Source of the DNA: Balaenoptera acutorostrata
Lineage: Eukaryota > Chordata > Mammalia > Artiodactyla > Balaenopteridae
Direction: 5' to 3'
Assembly: GCF_949987535.1 (NCBI RefSeq)
Contig: NC_080079.1
Span: 8,808,001 to 8,872,000 of the forward strand
DNA length: 64,000 bases
Every line of letters begins with the position of its first letter. Position 1 is the stretch's first letter. Below, piece after piece: positions 22,560-32,958 of the stretch. Under the pieces are notes generated by a model. It was not told the DNA's origin. It worked only from the letters and a program-made list of their open reading frames with translations, and did not search any database. A program made the position numbers and the translations under genes.

Positions 22560-22885
22560 AGCCCTGATGGAGCCTGCTTTCTCCTATTACCTTTAGCATG
22601 CTAAATGGTGCTTTTTCATTTTGTTCATTTATAGGGCTACTCTTTTATCTGAGGCATGTTTATTAACTGGTAGCTGTTAATTATATAAGAAGATAATTTC
22701 ATGTAAATGCTGGATTTAAAAGCAGCCTATCTAGCATGCTTACTGTTTAACAAGAAGGCTTTGGGATTTGTTTTTGTTTTTTTTTTGTCCCTATGTGAGT
22801 AAAGCAATTAATTGATTCAGTTGATTGAATGAAAAATGCATCATAATTGCTTTACCCCATCAAGCAGCTACTAGAATGATTTAGT
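22560..22885. other. Candidate conserved non-coding block
   Basis: A repeat-free, TAAT-rich block: TTAGCATGCTAAATGGTGC (with the palindrome TTAGCATGCTAA), CTGTTAATTATATAAGAAG, CAATTAATTGATTCAGTTGA and GCATCATAATTGCTTTACC. This density of ATTA/TAAT cores is typical of homeodomain-bound developmental enhancers. Function is inferred from composition alone. Confidence 0.4.
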
Positions 22886-23157
22886 GCTGGCAGAGGGACA
22901 ACGGCCTCTATGATACACCATCTCTGTTTATTGCCCTAATAAGGCACAGGGGCTGGGGCCTTTGGTGAACAAAGGGATACACAGATGGGCTTCTGGTGGT
23001 CCTTTCTCTGAGAGCAGGGAGAACAGCCCCAGTGACTTGGACTATTCAGGACCCCCAAAAAAAGGAAGAAGAAAAAAATCCACTTTTGTCTCAATTATTC
23101 AGACAATTGCCACCCCTCTCCTTGTAGACACAAGCCCAGGGGCTGGAACGCACTTCA
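22885..23157 (+). repeat. Inverted duplication, arm A
   Basis: This segment recurs as its reverse complement at 24084-24345. Shared landmarks in order are ACACCATCTCTGTTTATTGC, CCTAATAAG, GGTGAACAAAGGGATAC, CAGATGGGCTTCTGGTGGTC, GAACAGCCCCAGTGACTTGG, ACTATTCAGGACCCCC, AATTATTCAGACA and CCCAGGGGCTGGAACGCACTT. The outer 170 bp or so are about 93% identical by eye. Towards the spacer there are indels: arm A carries an extra segment near 23106-23140. No poly(A) tail or known transposon family fits. Confidence 0.92.
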
Positions 23158-23159
23158 GT

Positions 23160-24083
23160 CTTGGCGTTCTAGACTTCTCGAGTCCAGAACCAAAGGAGAG
23201 GGTCTTACGGGATCTATCTACACTATCCAAGGATCACATATCTGATTCATCCGCAAGTCCCCCGTGCCCAGCGTGGGTACTGGCACTCCACACAGGCTCA
23301 GGTTGAACGGGAGTGAACAAAAGCCACCAACCCAGACCTTCCGGTGCCACAGCTGCAGATTGTTAAGCTCAGGCCAAATCATGTTGCCAAGCCTGATCCA
23401 AGCTCTGAGTCCAGGCACATTCAGAGATTGAACCTTGCAATAGTCACAAGATGAGCTTCATTTGACATTGAGAATCAGCCCTAATAGTTTCTCCCAATAG
23501 AGAAGAAAAGTCCCTATTAGGCATCTACTATGTGTCAGGTGCTCTGCAATGAACTTGGTTTACATTGTCTCATACGCATGGATTTATATTTGACAATAAA
23601 CTTACAAGGAAGATTTCGTTATCTCCATTCGTGGAATGGAGAAACTGAGGCTCAAAGAAGTTGGCTGGTTCGCCAGTGAACATGTCAGTAGGAGGCAGCA
23701 GAGCTGAAATTTGAGCCCAGCTCACGCTGCTCCCAAGGCCAAGCTCTCTCCATATAAAGTGCCCAGTACTGACCACATCAGGCACATAGAAAGGGCCCCT
23801 TCCTTGTTAACTGTTATTGTTGTAGTTCTTGTCTTATTGTAGCTGTTGTCATCGTACATCATGATGCTAATTGCCTCTAAAGGGACGCACAATATCATCT
23901 AAGATGCGTGTATCCAGCCCAGGTGGCTTATATTCCATACAAGTCTTCCGACTTCCAGGTGGAGCCCCGTGATTGTCCTCGTCTTCTCGTCCCGTTTGTG
24001 ATAGGCATTCCAGTTGACTGGTTCAGACCCACTCCTGAAAACTGTTAGGGAATGACATTGGGGCCGCCAAACTGGGGCTTCCT
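23160..24083. other. Spacer between inverted duplication arms
   Basis: About 925 bp separate the arms. It holds an antisense MIR at 23505-23770 and otherwise unrecognised sequence, with no transposase-like open frame. A MIR inside the spacer argues that old genomic DNA lies between the arms, not a compact transposon. Confidence 0.7.
23505..23770 (-). repeat. MIR SINE, antisense
   Basis: The + strand reads GCATCTACTATGTGTCAGGT, GGAATGGAGAAACTGAGGCT and GCAGAGCTGAAATTTGAGCC, the reverse complement of MIR. Confidence 0.7.
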
Positions 24084-24345
24084 CAAGTGCGTTCCAGCCC
24101 CTGGGCTTATGTCTGAATAATTATAATAAATAATCCAAAAGTGGATATTTTCTCCTTCCTTTTTTTGGGGGGTCCTGAATAGTCCAAGTCACTGGGGCTG
24201 TTCTCCCTGCTCTTAGAGAAAGGACCACCAGAAGCCCATCTGAGTATCCCTTTGTTCACCAAGGGTCCCAGCCCCTGTGACTTATTAGGGCAATAAACAG
24301 AGATGGTGTATCTAGTGGCCTTTCTGGCCTCTCTAGCTAGAAATC
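24084..24345 (-). repeat. Inverted duplication, arm B
   Basis: Reverse-complement partner of 22885-23157. In the duplicate both arms keep the same roughly 60-codon open frame. The few differences in that frame include amino-acid changes (S/A, L/H and K/E), so coding constraint is not apparent. Outside the arms the flanks are unrelated. Confidence 0.92.
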
Positions 24346-24479
24346 CTAAAGAAACATTCAAATAACCATCGTAGGATGGCTCCAATGAACTACATACACA
24401 CGTATGCATAAATATAAGTATTATATTGAGAAATATTGACTCAAAAATTTAAATCTTTTACTTTCCTCTTTTAGAAAAA

Positions 24480-24830
24480 ACATTGGGTTTTGCACTGTTT
24501 TCCCGATCTGAACAGTAATACACCATCACGAGGGATCTCCTAATTTCTCATCTGCAGGAGAACAAACACGAAGCCGTTCCACTGCTTTGCCATAACTTGC
24601 TCCATGGCACCAAACAGCAACAACCGTAATAAGTCAAAATTCACTTTGGGTGAATTAACACAGACTGGCCTTGAATTTTTTCTCAGTAGCCAATATGAAT
24701 TATTTAGTGTTTCTAAAATTAGGGGGCACTTCCAGTGCCTGCGGTAATGACCTTCCAGGTGAACGTCCATCACCATTGAAGACATTTGGCCAACTGGGTG
24801 CCGTAACAGTGGCCATACCTCACCTAGACC
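24480..24830. other. Possible conserved non-coding block
   Basis: Repeat-free, with CGTAATAAGTCAAAATTCAC, CAATATGAATTATTTAGTG and GCGGTAATGACCTTCC. Weak call from composition; no exon signal. Confidence 0.25.
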
Positions 24831-26900
24831 CTGCTCTCCTGGGACCCACTCTGCGTGTTAGAATTAGATGAGAATGCTCAGGGGAAATCCCTTTTAGACC
24901 TGACCGTTCTGTGTCCCAGCCAGTGCTTTCATGTCATTGCCAGAGACACACACCACCTTTGCTCAGAGCGAGGGTCTTGCCAGTAGGGCACCCCTTGTCA
25001 AGTCTGGATGTCTGTTTTCCACAACACACTTGCAGGAGAGAAGGTGGAAAGCGATGGTAGAGCTCTTACAGGGCCCCGGTTTCCGGGTCAGATGGAAACC
25101 AGCCAGCTGTGTGGCTTCAAAATCCAAGTCTCAGCCACTTGAGTGACTTGAACGACTTGAACTACATTACGACTGTGCAATGCTAATGAACTTTAAAAGG
25201 CTCTCACGTTTAAATGTTTTGAGAAACGCTGCATTCTCTACTCCCCTCTTGCAGACGCGCACTGCTCCTCAGCACTATAAAGGCTCTGAGAAGTCCCACA
25301 ATAAAGAAACTTGTTAAACAGCTTATTTCATCCACCTTTTCCCACTTTCATGACCACCAAATGTTTTTCAAGAAATATCTTTTAAATCCCACAAAGCTAC
25401 TGTATAGGATGGCAGCTCTGGTCCTTTCCAAAACTGATGCTCTAGAATCTTTGAAGCACTGCATCCCTTCTGAAGATGTCTTGTGACATCACTCAACTAA
25501 AAGACATTCTCTGTCTTGTGACTTCCTCAGATTAGTTAGAACTCCTTTGTTCTCAAGTGAGCACAACCTTCCTCCAACTACTGTGCATATAAAGGAGATT
25601 CATTAGGGTATAGGGGATATTGGGGTAACCCAAAATTAAGTGTGTGCTAAAGAATTAGTACCTTGGGGACTGAGTCTGCACCCCAGCTGTGTGTGGGGGG
25701 GAAGATGGGGGTGAATGGAGGGGCTTCTGCATCTTCCATTAGTCTTTCTTTCTACCTTTCTCTCCCCCTCTCTCCATCCTAACTCTCTCCCACTCAGCCA
25801 CTCAGCCAGCCAACCACCCGCCTCACATTTTCCCTTGCCTCTGCTTCTCCTCACTCCTGCCACAGATGGTCCCTCCCCACAGGTGGGGAACATGACCACC
25901 AGCGCCCCAGCTAAGCCAGCCCAACAGAGAGAGACACAGAGAGAAAGAGAGAGACTTTCTATTTTCTCCCATTTTTACATCAGCCCTGGGGCCGGACCCT
26001 GGGGCACCCAGCTCTACTCACACGTCCACTGCTAGGATTCCTCACGTGTCAGGATGGTGCGTTGCTGCCCCTGGACCTCCTAGGTCATGTACTTCCCCCT
26101 ATGGCCAGGAGGGGGCAGCACACCGAGGGTCGCGGCCCCACCACGACTGCATGGGTGGAGAAGGGGGTCTCCAAAGGAAAGAGGGACCATTGCCACAAAA
26201 GGAGGGTAAAGCAAAGGATGCTGGACACACACAACCAATAACCACCGCAGACCACCTCCCCTCTCAAGTAGGAAACATTTACAGCAATGCTTCGTGGTGT
26301 CTCACCACTTCCATTTACCTTAGCTTTTACTCAAGACAGCGGGAGTCTTGAATTGGCACAAATTAGGCTGTGGAAGGGATTCTGTCCTTATGTGAAAGAC
26401 ATCTGTTGGTTTGCTTCCGTCTATTATATGCTCTCTTGTAAAAGAGAACAAGACTGGGGTACAGATTAACAAGGGCACCCAGATCAGCAGCCACTAGTCT
26501 GAACTAACAGGTCCTTCTTCAGACGTTTCCACCGGTGAGGGTTTCTGTCTGGACAAGGATTTGTGATCAAATCAGCCATTCAATGACACAATACAGGACC
26601 CTGGAGTCACCAAGGTTGTTTGTGTCAGGGCAGAAGATGGTTCAATACTTAATTATTGCTTTCCCTGGAGTTTTGTCCACACCAAGCCAAAACAGCTAGT
26701 TTAAAATTGAAAAATCAGGTTCATCACGCAAAAGCATTGTCTCCCAAGCACCAGTCTGCTGTGACCAAGGGTTTCCAACCAGCCACGTGTTGCTCTCCCA
26801 ACTGTGTTCAACCTCCCTGGTTCTCCAGATGTCTGAGAACTCCAGGCCAGGGGCCACTCTCTCAGGCCTGGGTGGTGCTCAGGATGGAGCCGTGGCCTTG
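24830..26900. other. Unique sequence, partly pyrimidine-rich
   Basis: The + strand is C/T-rich at 25735-25860 (TCTTTCTTTCTACC, CTCTCCCCCTCTCTCC), followed by a GAGAGAGACACAGAGAG stretch near 25928. No repeat family, exon or RNA gene recognised. Confidence 0.5.
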
Positions 26901-26979
26901 CCCACCCTGCACGCACACCTAGAGCTCGGTGCTTGCTCCCTTGCCTGTCCTGCCACCAAGGAGCAGCGCTGGGGCAGGA

Positions 26980-27055
26980 ACGCTCACTTATAGCCTGGCA
27001 GTCGGCAGGGGCTCAAAAAACACCTTTGTGAAATGGATGAATGGCTGAGCGCTCT
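26980..27055 (+). repeat. L2/MIR-type 3' fragment
   Basis: AGCCTGGCAGTCGGCAGGGGCTC followed by GAAATGGATGAATGGCTGA resembles the 'gcctggcacatagtaggtgctc..ttgaatgaatg' end. Confidence 0.35.
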
Positions 27056-27329
27056 GCAAAAGCGGAGACCATGTTATTAGAATATATTTGCCCTTCACCA
27101 CCTACAGGCATGATACACCCACATGGGCCCCGCTGCTAGAAAGATGCCGCCGTGACTTAGAGATCGTCTCTAGCCTTGTAGTCAGGTGGTCTGTGGGGCA
27201 ACTGCTCCTCTCCTCCAGGCGGTCGATGACAAGTGGTTAGAAATAGCCACCAAGGTCAAGTTTGGTCCCTGAGAAAGCCACCCTCTCCCTCCACCCAGAT
27301 GGTGCCGTTGCACTTGACAGTCACAGAGA

Positions 27330-27570
27330 GAATCTAATCTTTAGAAAACGGATCTTCTAACGGCATTAATTACAGCATTACGCACTGTAATTACCCTGGT
27401 CAGGATTTTCACAACTCAGACCTAACTAACTATGTTATTAAATAATTAGCATGCAGTTGGGATGTTATATTTCATATATTAAAAGAGGCATGCTATGTTA
27501 GAAGCTCTAGAATGTTAATTCCATGCTCTATCGCTCGGTCAGTAAAAGGAGCATTGCCGTGTCAACCGAT
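27330..27570. promoter_or_regulatory. Candidate conserved enhancer-like block
   Basis: A repeat-free AT-rich block with several homeodomain cores: ATTAATTACAG, CTGTAATTACC, GTTATTAAATAATTAGCATG, ATATTAAAAGAGG, and AATGTTAATTCCATGC. It contains a perfect dyad at 27367-27393. Composition and motif density fit a developmental enhancer. No conservation or activity data are available, and no gene in the window identifies a target. Confidence 0.4.
27367..27393. promoter_or_regulatory. Perfect 9-bp dyad TAATTACAG / CTGTAATTA
   Basis: TAATTACAG at 27367-27375 and its exact reverse complement at 27385-27393 flank a 9-bp spacer. TAATTA is the core bound by many Antp- and paired-class homeodomains. Half-site centres are 18 bp apart, somewhat under two helical turns. 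The same TAATTACAG occurs singly at 40650-40658 inside another candidate conserved block. Binding is inference. Confidence 0.6.
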
Positions 27571-27975
27571 GGCAGTTTTTTGTTTTCACACCTCCAGCCC
27601 ATTACCCTTTAATTGAACATTTCCTCAAGAAATGGAGCCGAGATGTCACTGGAGAGATTTCTGGAAGCTCTGGGGTGTAACCCAGCTACAGTGCAGAGAC
27701 AGAAAGGTATCCAGGGAGAGAGGCTTGGCTACCAGTTCCTCCCTGCGTAGGGCTTTTTCCAGGCAGAAAGGGTCTAAGGAAGGCATGGATTTCCAAAAGG
27801 TGCCAAGAACATTCGGGAAGGCACAAGTATTTAAGTTCAGGAAGCTTGGGGAAAAGGCAAGTTCATCTTCAAACCTCGACCCCAGCAAGAAAGAAGCAGG
27901 TGTCTCCATAAGGATCAGGCTGGAGGTGGGAAGCGAGTGCTGTCTTTGCTTCATTCCTCAGGCGCGCCATAGTAC
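27570..27975. other. Unique sequence, nothing recognised
   Basis: A 200-codon open frame (27632-28234) starts here and runs into L2 sequence. It has no recognisable domain and is opposed by a 102-codon frame, so I do not call a gene. Confidence 0.5.
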
Positions 27976-28380
27976 TTCCTGTCTCTGCGCCTCCCCATAC
28001 TGTGTCCTGCGCCTGGAAAGCGCTCCCCCGATGGCCCCCCACCAACCACCCCCCGTCGTTAGCTGCTTCTCTTCAGGTTTCACCTCAAACGTCACTCCTC
28101 GGGGAAGGCTGCCCAGAACCTCCACCACCGGTCCCGTCAGGCTCCCGGGACTCAGTAGCACAGCCCTGCCCGCCTTTCCTCCTTGCCCTGACGATAAGGT
28201 GCAAAAATGTATTGGGTTATGGGATTTTTTTTAATCAGTGCCTTCCTCCTCTACGGAATGCAAGCACAGTGTAGGGGTGAAGAACCCCACTTCTGCTTAT
28301 TATGCCCCCAGGGCCCACCCAGCACAGTGCCTCCCCCTTAGAGACACCCAACATTTGCTGAATGAATAAAACAGATAAAC
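27975..28380 (+). repeat. LINE L2 3' end
   Basis: L2 order is visible: TGTCCTGCGCCTGGAAAGCG, TTCAGGTTTCACCTCAAACG, GGAAGGCTGCCCAGAACC, ACCCAGCACAGTGCCTCCCC and CATTTGCTGAATGAATAAA at the end. Confidence 0.65.
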
Positions 28381-28573
28381 TGAATGAGAAGCTCAGCCAG
28401 GCTGGAGTGGGTGGGCTGCTTTCATTCTGACCTGTTATCTCTCTGGCTTTAGCGGCAGTTTTACGATTTTCTTGCCCTTTCACTAAGTAGCTGTACAGTC
28501 TAAATGGCGGCATGTGTGGTGAGCCAAGGATACTCCACAGGAGGAAATGCCGGGCCCAAAGCCCCCGTCCCCA

Positions 28574-28925
28574 GGGGCTTCCCTGGTGGCGCAGTGGTTA
28601 AGAATCCACCTGCCAATGCAGGGCACACGGGTTCGAGCCCTGGTCCGGGAAGATCCCACATGCTGCGGAGCAACGAAGCCCGTGTGCCACAGTTACTGAG
28701 CCTGCGCTCTAGAGCCCGTGAGCCACAACTACTGAGCCCACGTGCCACAACTACTGAAGCCCGCACGCCTAGAGCTCAAGCTCCGCAACAAGAGAAGCCA
28801 CCACAATCAGAAGCCCATGCACCGCAACGAAGAGTAGCCCCCGCTCACCACAACTAGAGAATGCCCGTGCGCAGCAACGAAGACCCAACGCAGCCAAATA
28901 AATAAATAAATAATAATTTTTTTTA
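28574..28925 (+). mobile_element. CHR-type SINE, full length with target duplication
   Basis: The head GGGGCTTCCCTGGTGGCGCA contains the pol III A box and GGGTTCGAGCCCTGG the B box. The long CHR body (repeated CCACAACTACTGAGCC-type phrases) ends in AAATAAATAAATAAATAA. Target-site duplications AAAGCCCCCGTCCCCA (28558-28573) and AAAGCCCCAGTCCCCA (28926-28941) differ at one base. It is little diverged, so probably a relatively recent, cetartiodactyl-specific insertion. Confidence 0.98.
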
Positions 28926-29074
28926 AAAGCCCCAGTCCCCAACACAAAGGCTGGAAATAACCAAAGGCAGCTTCTGTGGAAGAATAGGTTAGGACTTCAA
29001 CACAGCCACCCGGGGCCTATTACAACCCATATTTTCCTTAAGCCCAATCATGAATTCCTTAAGCGGATCTTTAT

Positions 29075-29290
29075 GGAGTATATACTGCATGCCAGACTGT
29101 GTTTAGGTGTCAGGAATACAGCAGCAAGTCAACCCAAAGCCCTGCCCTCACGGAGCCTGCATTCTAGTGAGGAGAGACAGACAAGAAACAAAGAGGTAGG
29201 TGGAACATATAGGATGCCAGGTGGTGATAGCATCCTGGAGAAAAATAAAAATGGAGGACAGCGAGGGCTGCTATTTTGAGGCGTGCCTCT
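29075..29290 (+). repeat. Unclassified ancient interspersed repeat, copy 3
   Basis: CAGGAATACAGCAGCAAGTC, CCCTGCCCTCACGGAGCCTG, ATTCTAGTGAGGAGAGACAG, GATGCCAGGTGGTGATAGCA and CTGGAGAAAAATAAAA follow the 'ggatacagcagtgaacaa..catggagcttacattctag..gacagacaa' pattern. Same type as near 6505 and 11740. Confidence 0.5.
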
Positions 29291-30910
29291 CAGATAAGCT
29301 GCCAGTTGATGAAGCAGTCCAGGCAGCGGGACAGCAAGCGCCAAGAGTACTTGCCTCCTCCTCAGCCTACTTTCCAGTGGCATTTAAAGAAGAGAGAGTA
29401 GTGGCACCTGGTACCCAAGATCTCTCTGCAGCATTTGTGGCTTGTAGTTATAGCCGGTTCATTAGGTGAGGCCAAAGGGGTGGACTGCCCACACCGACCA
29501 AGGGTTCAGAGGACCTGCGTGCCCAGAGTCCATCTTTTCCGGAGCCTCGGGGCACTGCCAGCTGGCTGCTCAGTGGGGGCTTTGGAAGGTGAGCCGAGGA
29601 GGGAAGGGAAGGAACGGTGACCCAGCGTCTGCTTCCAGAGCATCTCAGAGGGAACTTTTCACACCCAAGAAGGGCATTGCTGAAAGACCTCTTAAACAGA
29701 GGGGAAGGACAAACAGCAGATGTTTTTGAAACTTCTAGAACTGCAAATGGGTGACATCAGCCCAAATGAAGCCAGCTGCAGGCCTGCACAAGAGCCTCAG
29801 GGAACTGCTGAGTCACTCCCTATGCGTTCCCTCCCGCCCGCCTCTGATCAATCAGCTTTCTAACTGGGAGCCAAGGAACAAGCCATTTCGCAGTGGGACT
29901 GAACAATCGGAGCCTTAATGGCTGGTTTCTGTTATAACCAGTCAGGCATCAGCACAGCAGGGCCTCAATCAGAAGCATCCACTTCAGCTGTGTTTTTCAG
30001 ATCCGTGAGCGTTAAAATCACCAAGGACATGTTTGAAGATGGCTCCCTCCACCGGTCCTGATTTTGCTTTTACGCAAGAGCAGCTGTTGTAGCCTAGAGC
30101 CTACAGACGCCCCTTTCCCGCACCCCCGAAAGTCCAGTCTCTGAGATGAAAGGTCTGGCGATCCACCTTCCTACCAGGAAGCAGAAGCAGGTATTGGAAG
30201 TCAGCGTGTGCTCCTGCATCCCAGAATCAGGGTTTCCTATGGCCCGTGGGCTCCCCTTCCTGGCACCAGGGCCCTGTCTAACACCTGCAAGTTGAAGGTC
30301 ATGGACATACCGAAAGGAGGTCAAGGAGGACAACCTCTCACTCTCTAGAGCTGCAGTCTCCTCACTCTGGGGCTCACCAACTGGTCAGCCTTGCCCTTGC
30401 CTGGCCTCCTGCCCCAGACCCACTGCCCACTCTGTCCCTGAAGCTTTGACTCTTGTGTTGTGTGTAGACATCTTGGACTACAGGACTGTCCTGAATGCCC
30501 AACCTTTGCTCAGAACTTGGAATCTAGGCCCAACCCTCCCTGAGAGCCCGGCCTAGCAGTCACCCAAGATCCACCCAAGCTGTGTGTGCAAAAGCACATT
30601 TCCTTTGTGTTCTCATCCACATCCTCTCCCAACACCCAGGAATCTTTCATGGCAGCCCTTTCTCTGCCTTCCCCTCTCCTGATGCTCCTCCATCCTCCAC
30701 ATGAATCTTGTTATCAAGCTGTTACCAGAGAGCACGAAAAAAGAATGAAAGCAACCAAAGCAAAACCCCACACTCCAAAGCAGCATATTATTCATGCCTC
30801 TTAATTTTAAGGTTCACATAGATATTAGTTTCACTTTCCATTGACTTTCTGGGAATATATAACATGAAGGCTTTCGCCCTGTAAAGCACATGTTTATATT
30901 AAATTATGTT
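29290..30910. other. Unique sequence, nothing recognised
   Basis: No repeat family, exon or RNA gene recognised. Short frames on both strands look like chance. Confidence 0.5.
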
Positions 30911-32229
30911 GGGGAGAGGGCTGGATCAAGATGGCTGAGTAGGAAGACCCTGATCTCACCTCCTCTCACAGTCATACCAAAACTACAATGACATGTAGAG
31001 GAACTATCTCTGAGAACAACCTGAAGGCGAGCAGAACAGATTTTCTACAGCTAGGGTTATAAAGAAAAGGCCACAGGAGATGGGTAGGAGGGGCGGAGAG
31101 GCCATCTAGTCAGAACCTACACCCCTGGGGTGGAAACCCACGAGCAGGAGGGATGTCATAACCACGAAAATCCCTCGTGAGGAGTGAGGGGTCCAAGCCT
31201 CATGTCAGGATCTCCAGCCGGGGGTAGTTGTATGAATGCTCACCAAACTCGGGAGAAGAATGGATGAACTCAGTGAGAACTTCAACAAAGAGATAAGAAA
31301 TATTAAAAGAAACTAATCATAACTGAAGAAGACAATAACTGAAATGAAAGATATACTAGAGGAAATCAACAGCAGATTACAGGATCTGATGCAGAAGAAT
31401 GGAAGACAGAGTAGTAGAAATCACCCAACCAGAATAGCGAGGAAAAAAAAAGAATTTTTAAAAATGAGGATAGTTTAAGTGACCTCTGGGATAATATCAA
31501 GTATACTAACATTCACATTATCCGGGGCCCAGAAGAAGAGAGAGAGAAAGGGACAGAAAACTAATTTGAAGAAATAATGGCTGAAAACTTCCCTAACTTG
31601 GCAAAGGAAACAGACATCTGAGTCCAGGAAGCACAGAGAGTCCCAAACAAGTTGAACGCAAAGAGACCAAGCCACATTACAATTAAAATGTCAAAAGTTA
31701 AAGATAAAGCATAAATGATAAAGATAAAGCTTAAAAGCAGCAAGATAAAAACAATGAGTTATATACAAGGGAACCCCCATAAGACTATCAGCTGATTTTT
31801 CAGCAGAAAATTTTCAGGCCAGAAGGGACTGGCACGATATATTCAAAGCACTGAAAAGAAAAAACTTACAACCAAGAATACTCTACTCAGCAAAGTTATC
31901 AGTCAGAATTGAAGGAGAGATAAAGAGTTTCCCAGACAAGCAAATGCTAATGGAGTTCATCACCACCAAATCGATCCTACAAGAAATATGAAAGAGACTA
32001 ATTTAAACAGAAAATAAAAGGCCATAACTAGAAACAAGAAAACTATGAAAGAAAAAAAATCTTGCTAGTAAGGGCAAACATATAGTAAAGGTAGTGGATC
32101 AACCACCTATAAAACTAGTATGAAGGTTAAAACACAAAAGTAGTGAAATCATCTATATCTAAAATAATTAGCTAAGTGATACACAAAGTTAAAAGGCATA
32201 AAATATGATGTCAAAAACATAAAACATGG

Positions 32230-32520
32230 GCTTCCCTGGTGGCGCAGTGGTTGAGAATCTGCCTGCCAATGCAGGGGACACGGGTTCGAGCCCTGGTCTG
32301 GGAAGATCCCACATGCCGCAGAGCAGCTGGGCCCGTGAGCCACAATTACTGAGCCTGCGCGTCTGGAGCCTGTGCTCCACAACAAGAGAGGCCGCAATAG
32401 TGAGAGGCCCGCGCACCGCGATGAAGAGTGGCCCCCGCTTGCCACAACTAGAGAAAGCCCTCACACAGAAACGAAGACCCAACACAGCAAATATAAATAA
32501 ATTTATAAAAAAAAAAAAAA
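32230..32520 (+). mobile_element. CHR-type SINE nested in L1
   Basis: GGGCTTCCCTGGTGGCGCAG head, GGGTTCGAGCCCTGGTC B-box region, a shortened CHR body and an A-rich tail. A perfect 17-bp target duplication AAAAACATAAAACATGG lies at 32213-32229 and 32521-32537. The SINE therefore inserted after the L1 at 30.9-34.0 kb. The body is about 50 bp shorter than at 28574, so it belongs to a different CHR length class or has a deletion. Confidence 0.98.
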
Positions 32521-32936
32521 AAAAACATAAAACATGGTGGGGGAGTAAAAATTTAATGATTTTATGGTGTGCTCAAACATAAGCGACCATCAATTTAAAA
32601 TAAACAGCTATATACATAGGTTGTTATGTATGAAACTCGGTAACTGCAAACCAATAACCTATAACAGAGACACACAAAATAAAGCTTAAGGAGTACAAAA
32701 TAACACTAAAGAAAGTCATCAAATCACAAGGGAAGAGAACAAGAGAAGAGAGGAACAGATAAGAATTACAAAAACAACCAGAAAACAAGTAGCAAAATGT
32801 CAACAAGTGCATACTTACTGATAATTAATTTAAATGGACTAAATGCTCCAATCAAAAGACACAGGGTGGCTGAATAGATTTAAAAAATCAAGACCAATAT
32901 ACATGCTGCCTACAAGAGACTCACTTCAGATTTAAA

Positions 32937-32958
32937 GACACACACACACACACACACC
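32937..32958. repeat. (CA)n microsatellite
   Basis: A CA run inside the L1 ORF2 start region. Confidence 0.9.

Noticed and set aside
22962..23306. Peptide shared by both inverted arms as a coding sequence
   Set aside because: The frame is kept simply because the arms are recent copies; the few differences include amino-acid changes and the downstream ends diverge by indels.
25260..25320. Promoter/poly(A) signal pair (CTATAAAGG, CAATAAAG)
   Set aside because: The motifs are short and common in AT-containing DNA, with no exon or LTR structure around them.
27632..28234. 200-codon open frame as a gene
   Set aside because: No recognisable domain, it runs into L2 3' sequence, and an opposing frame of 102 codons covers the same place.
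28574..28660. tRNA gene
   Set aside because: The tRNA-Glu-like head belongs to a CHR SINE with a 3' body, A-tail and target duplication; no complete cloverleaf.
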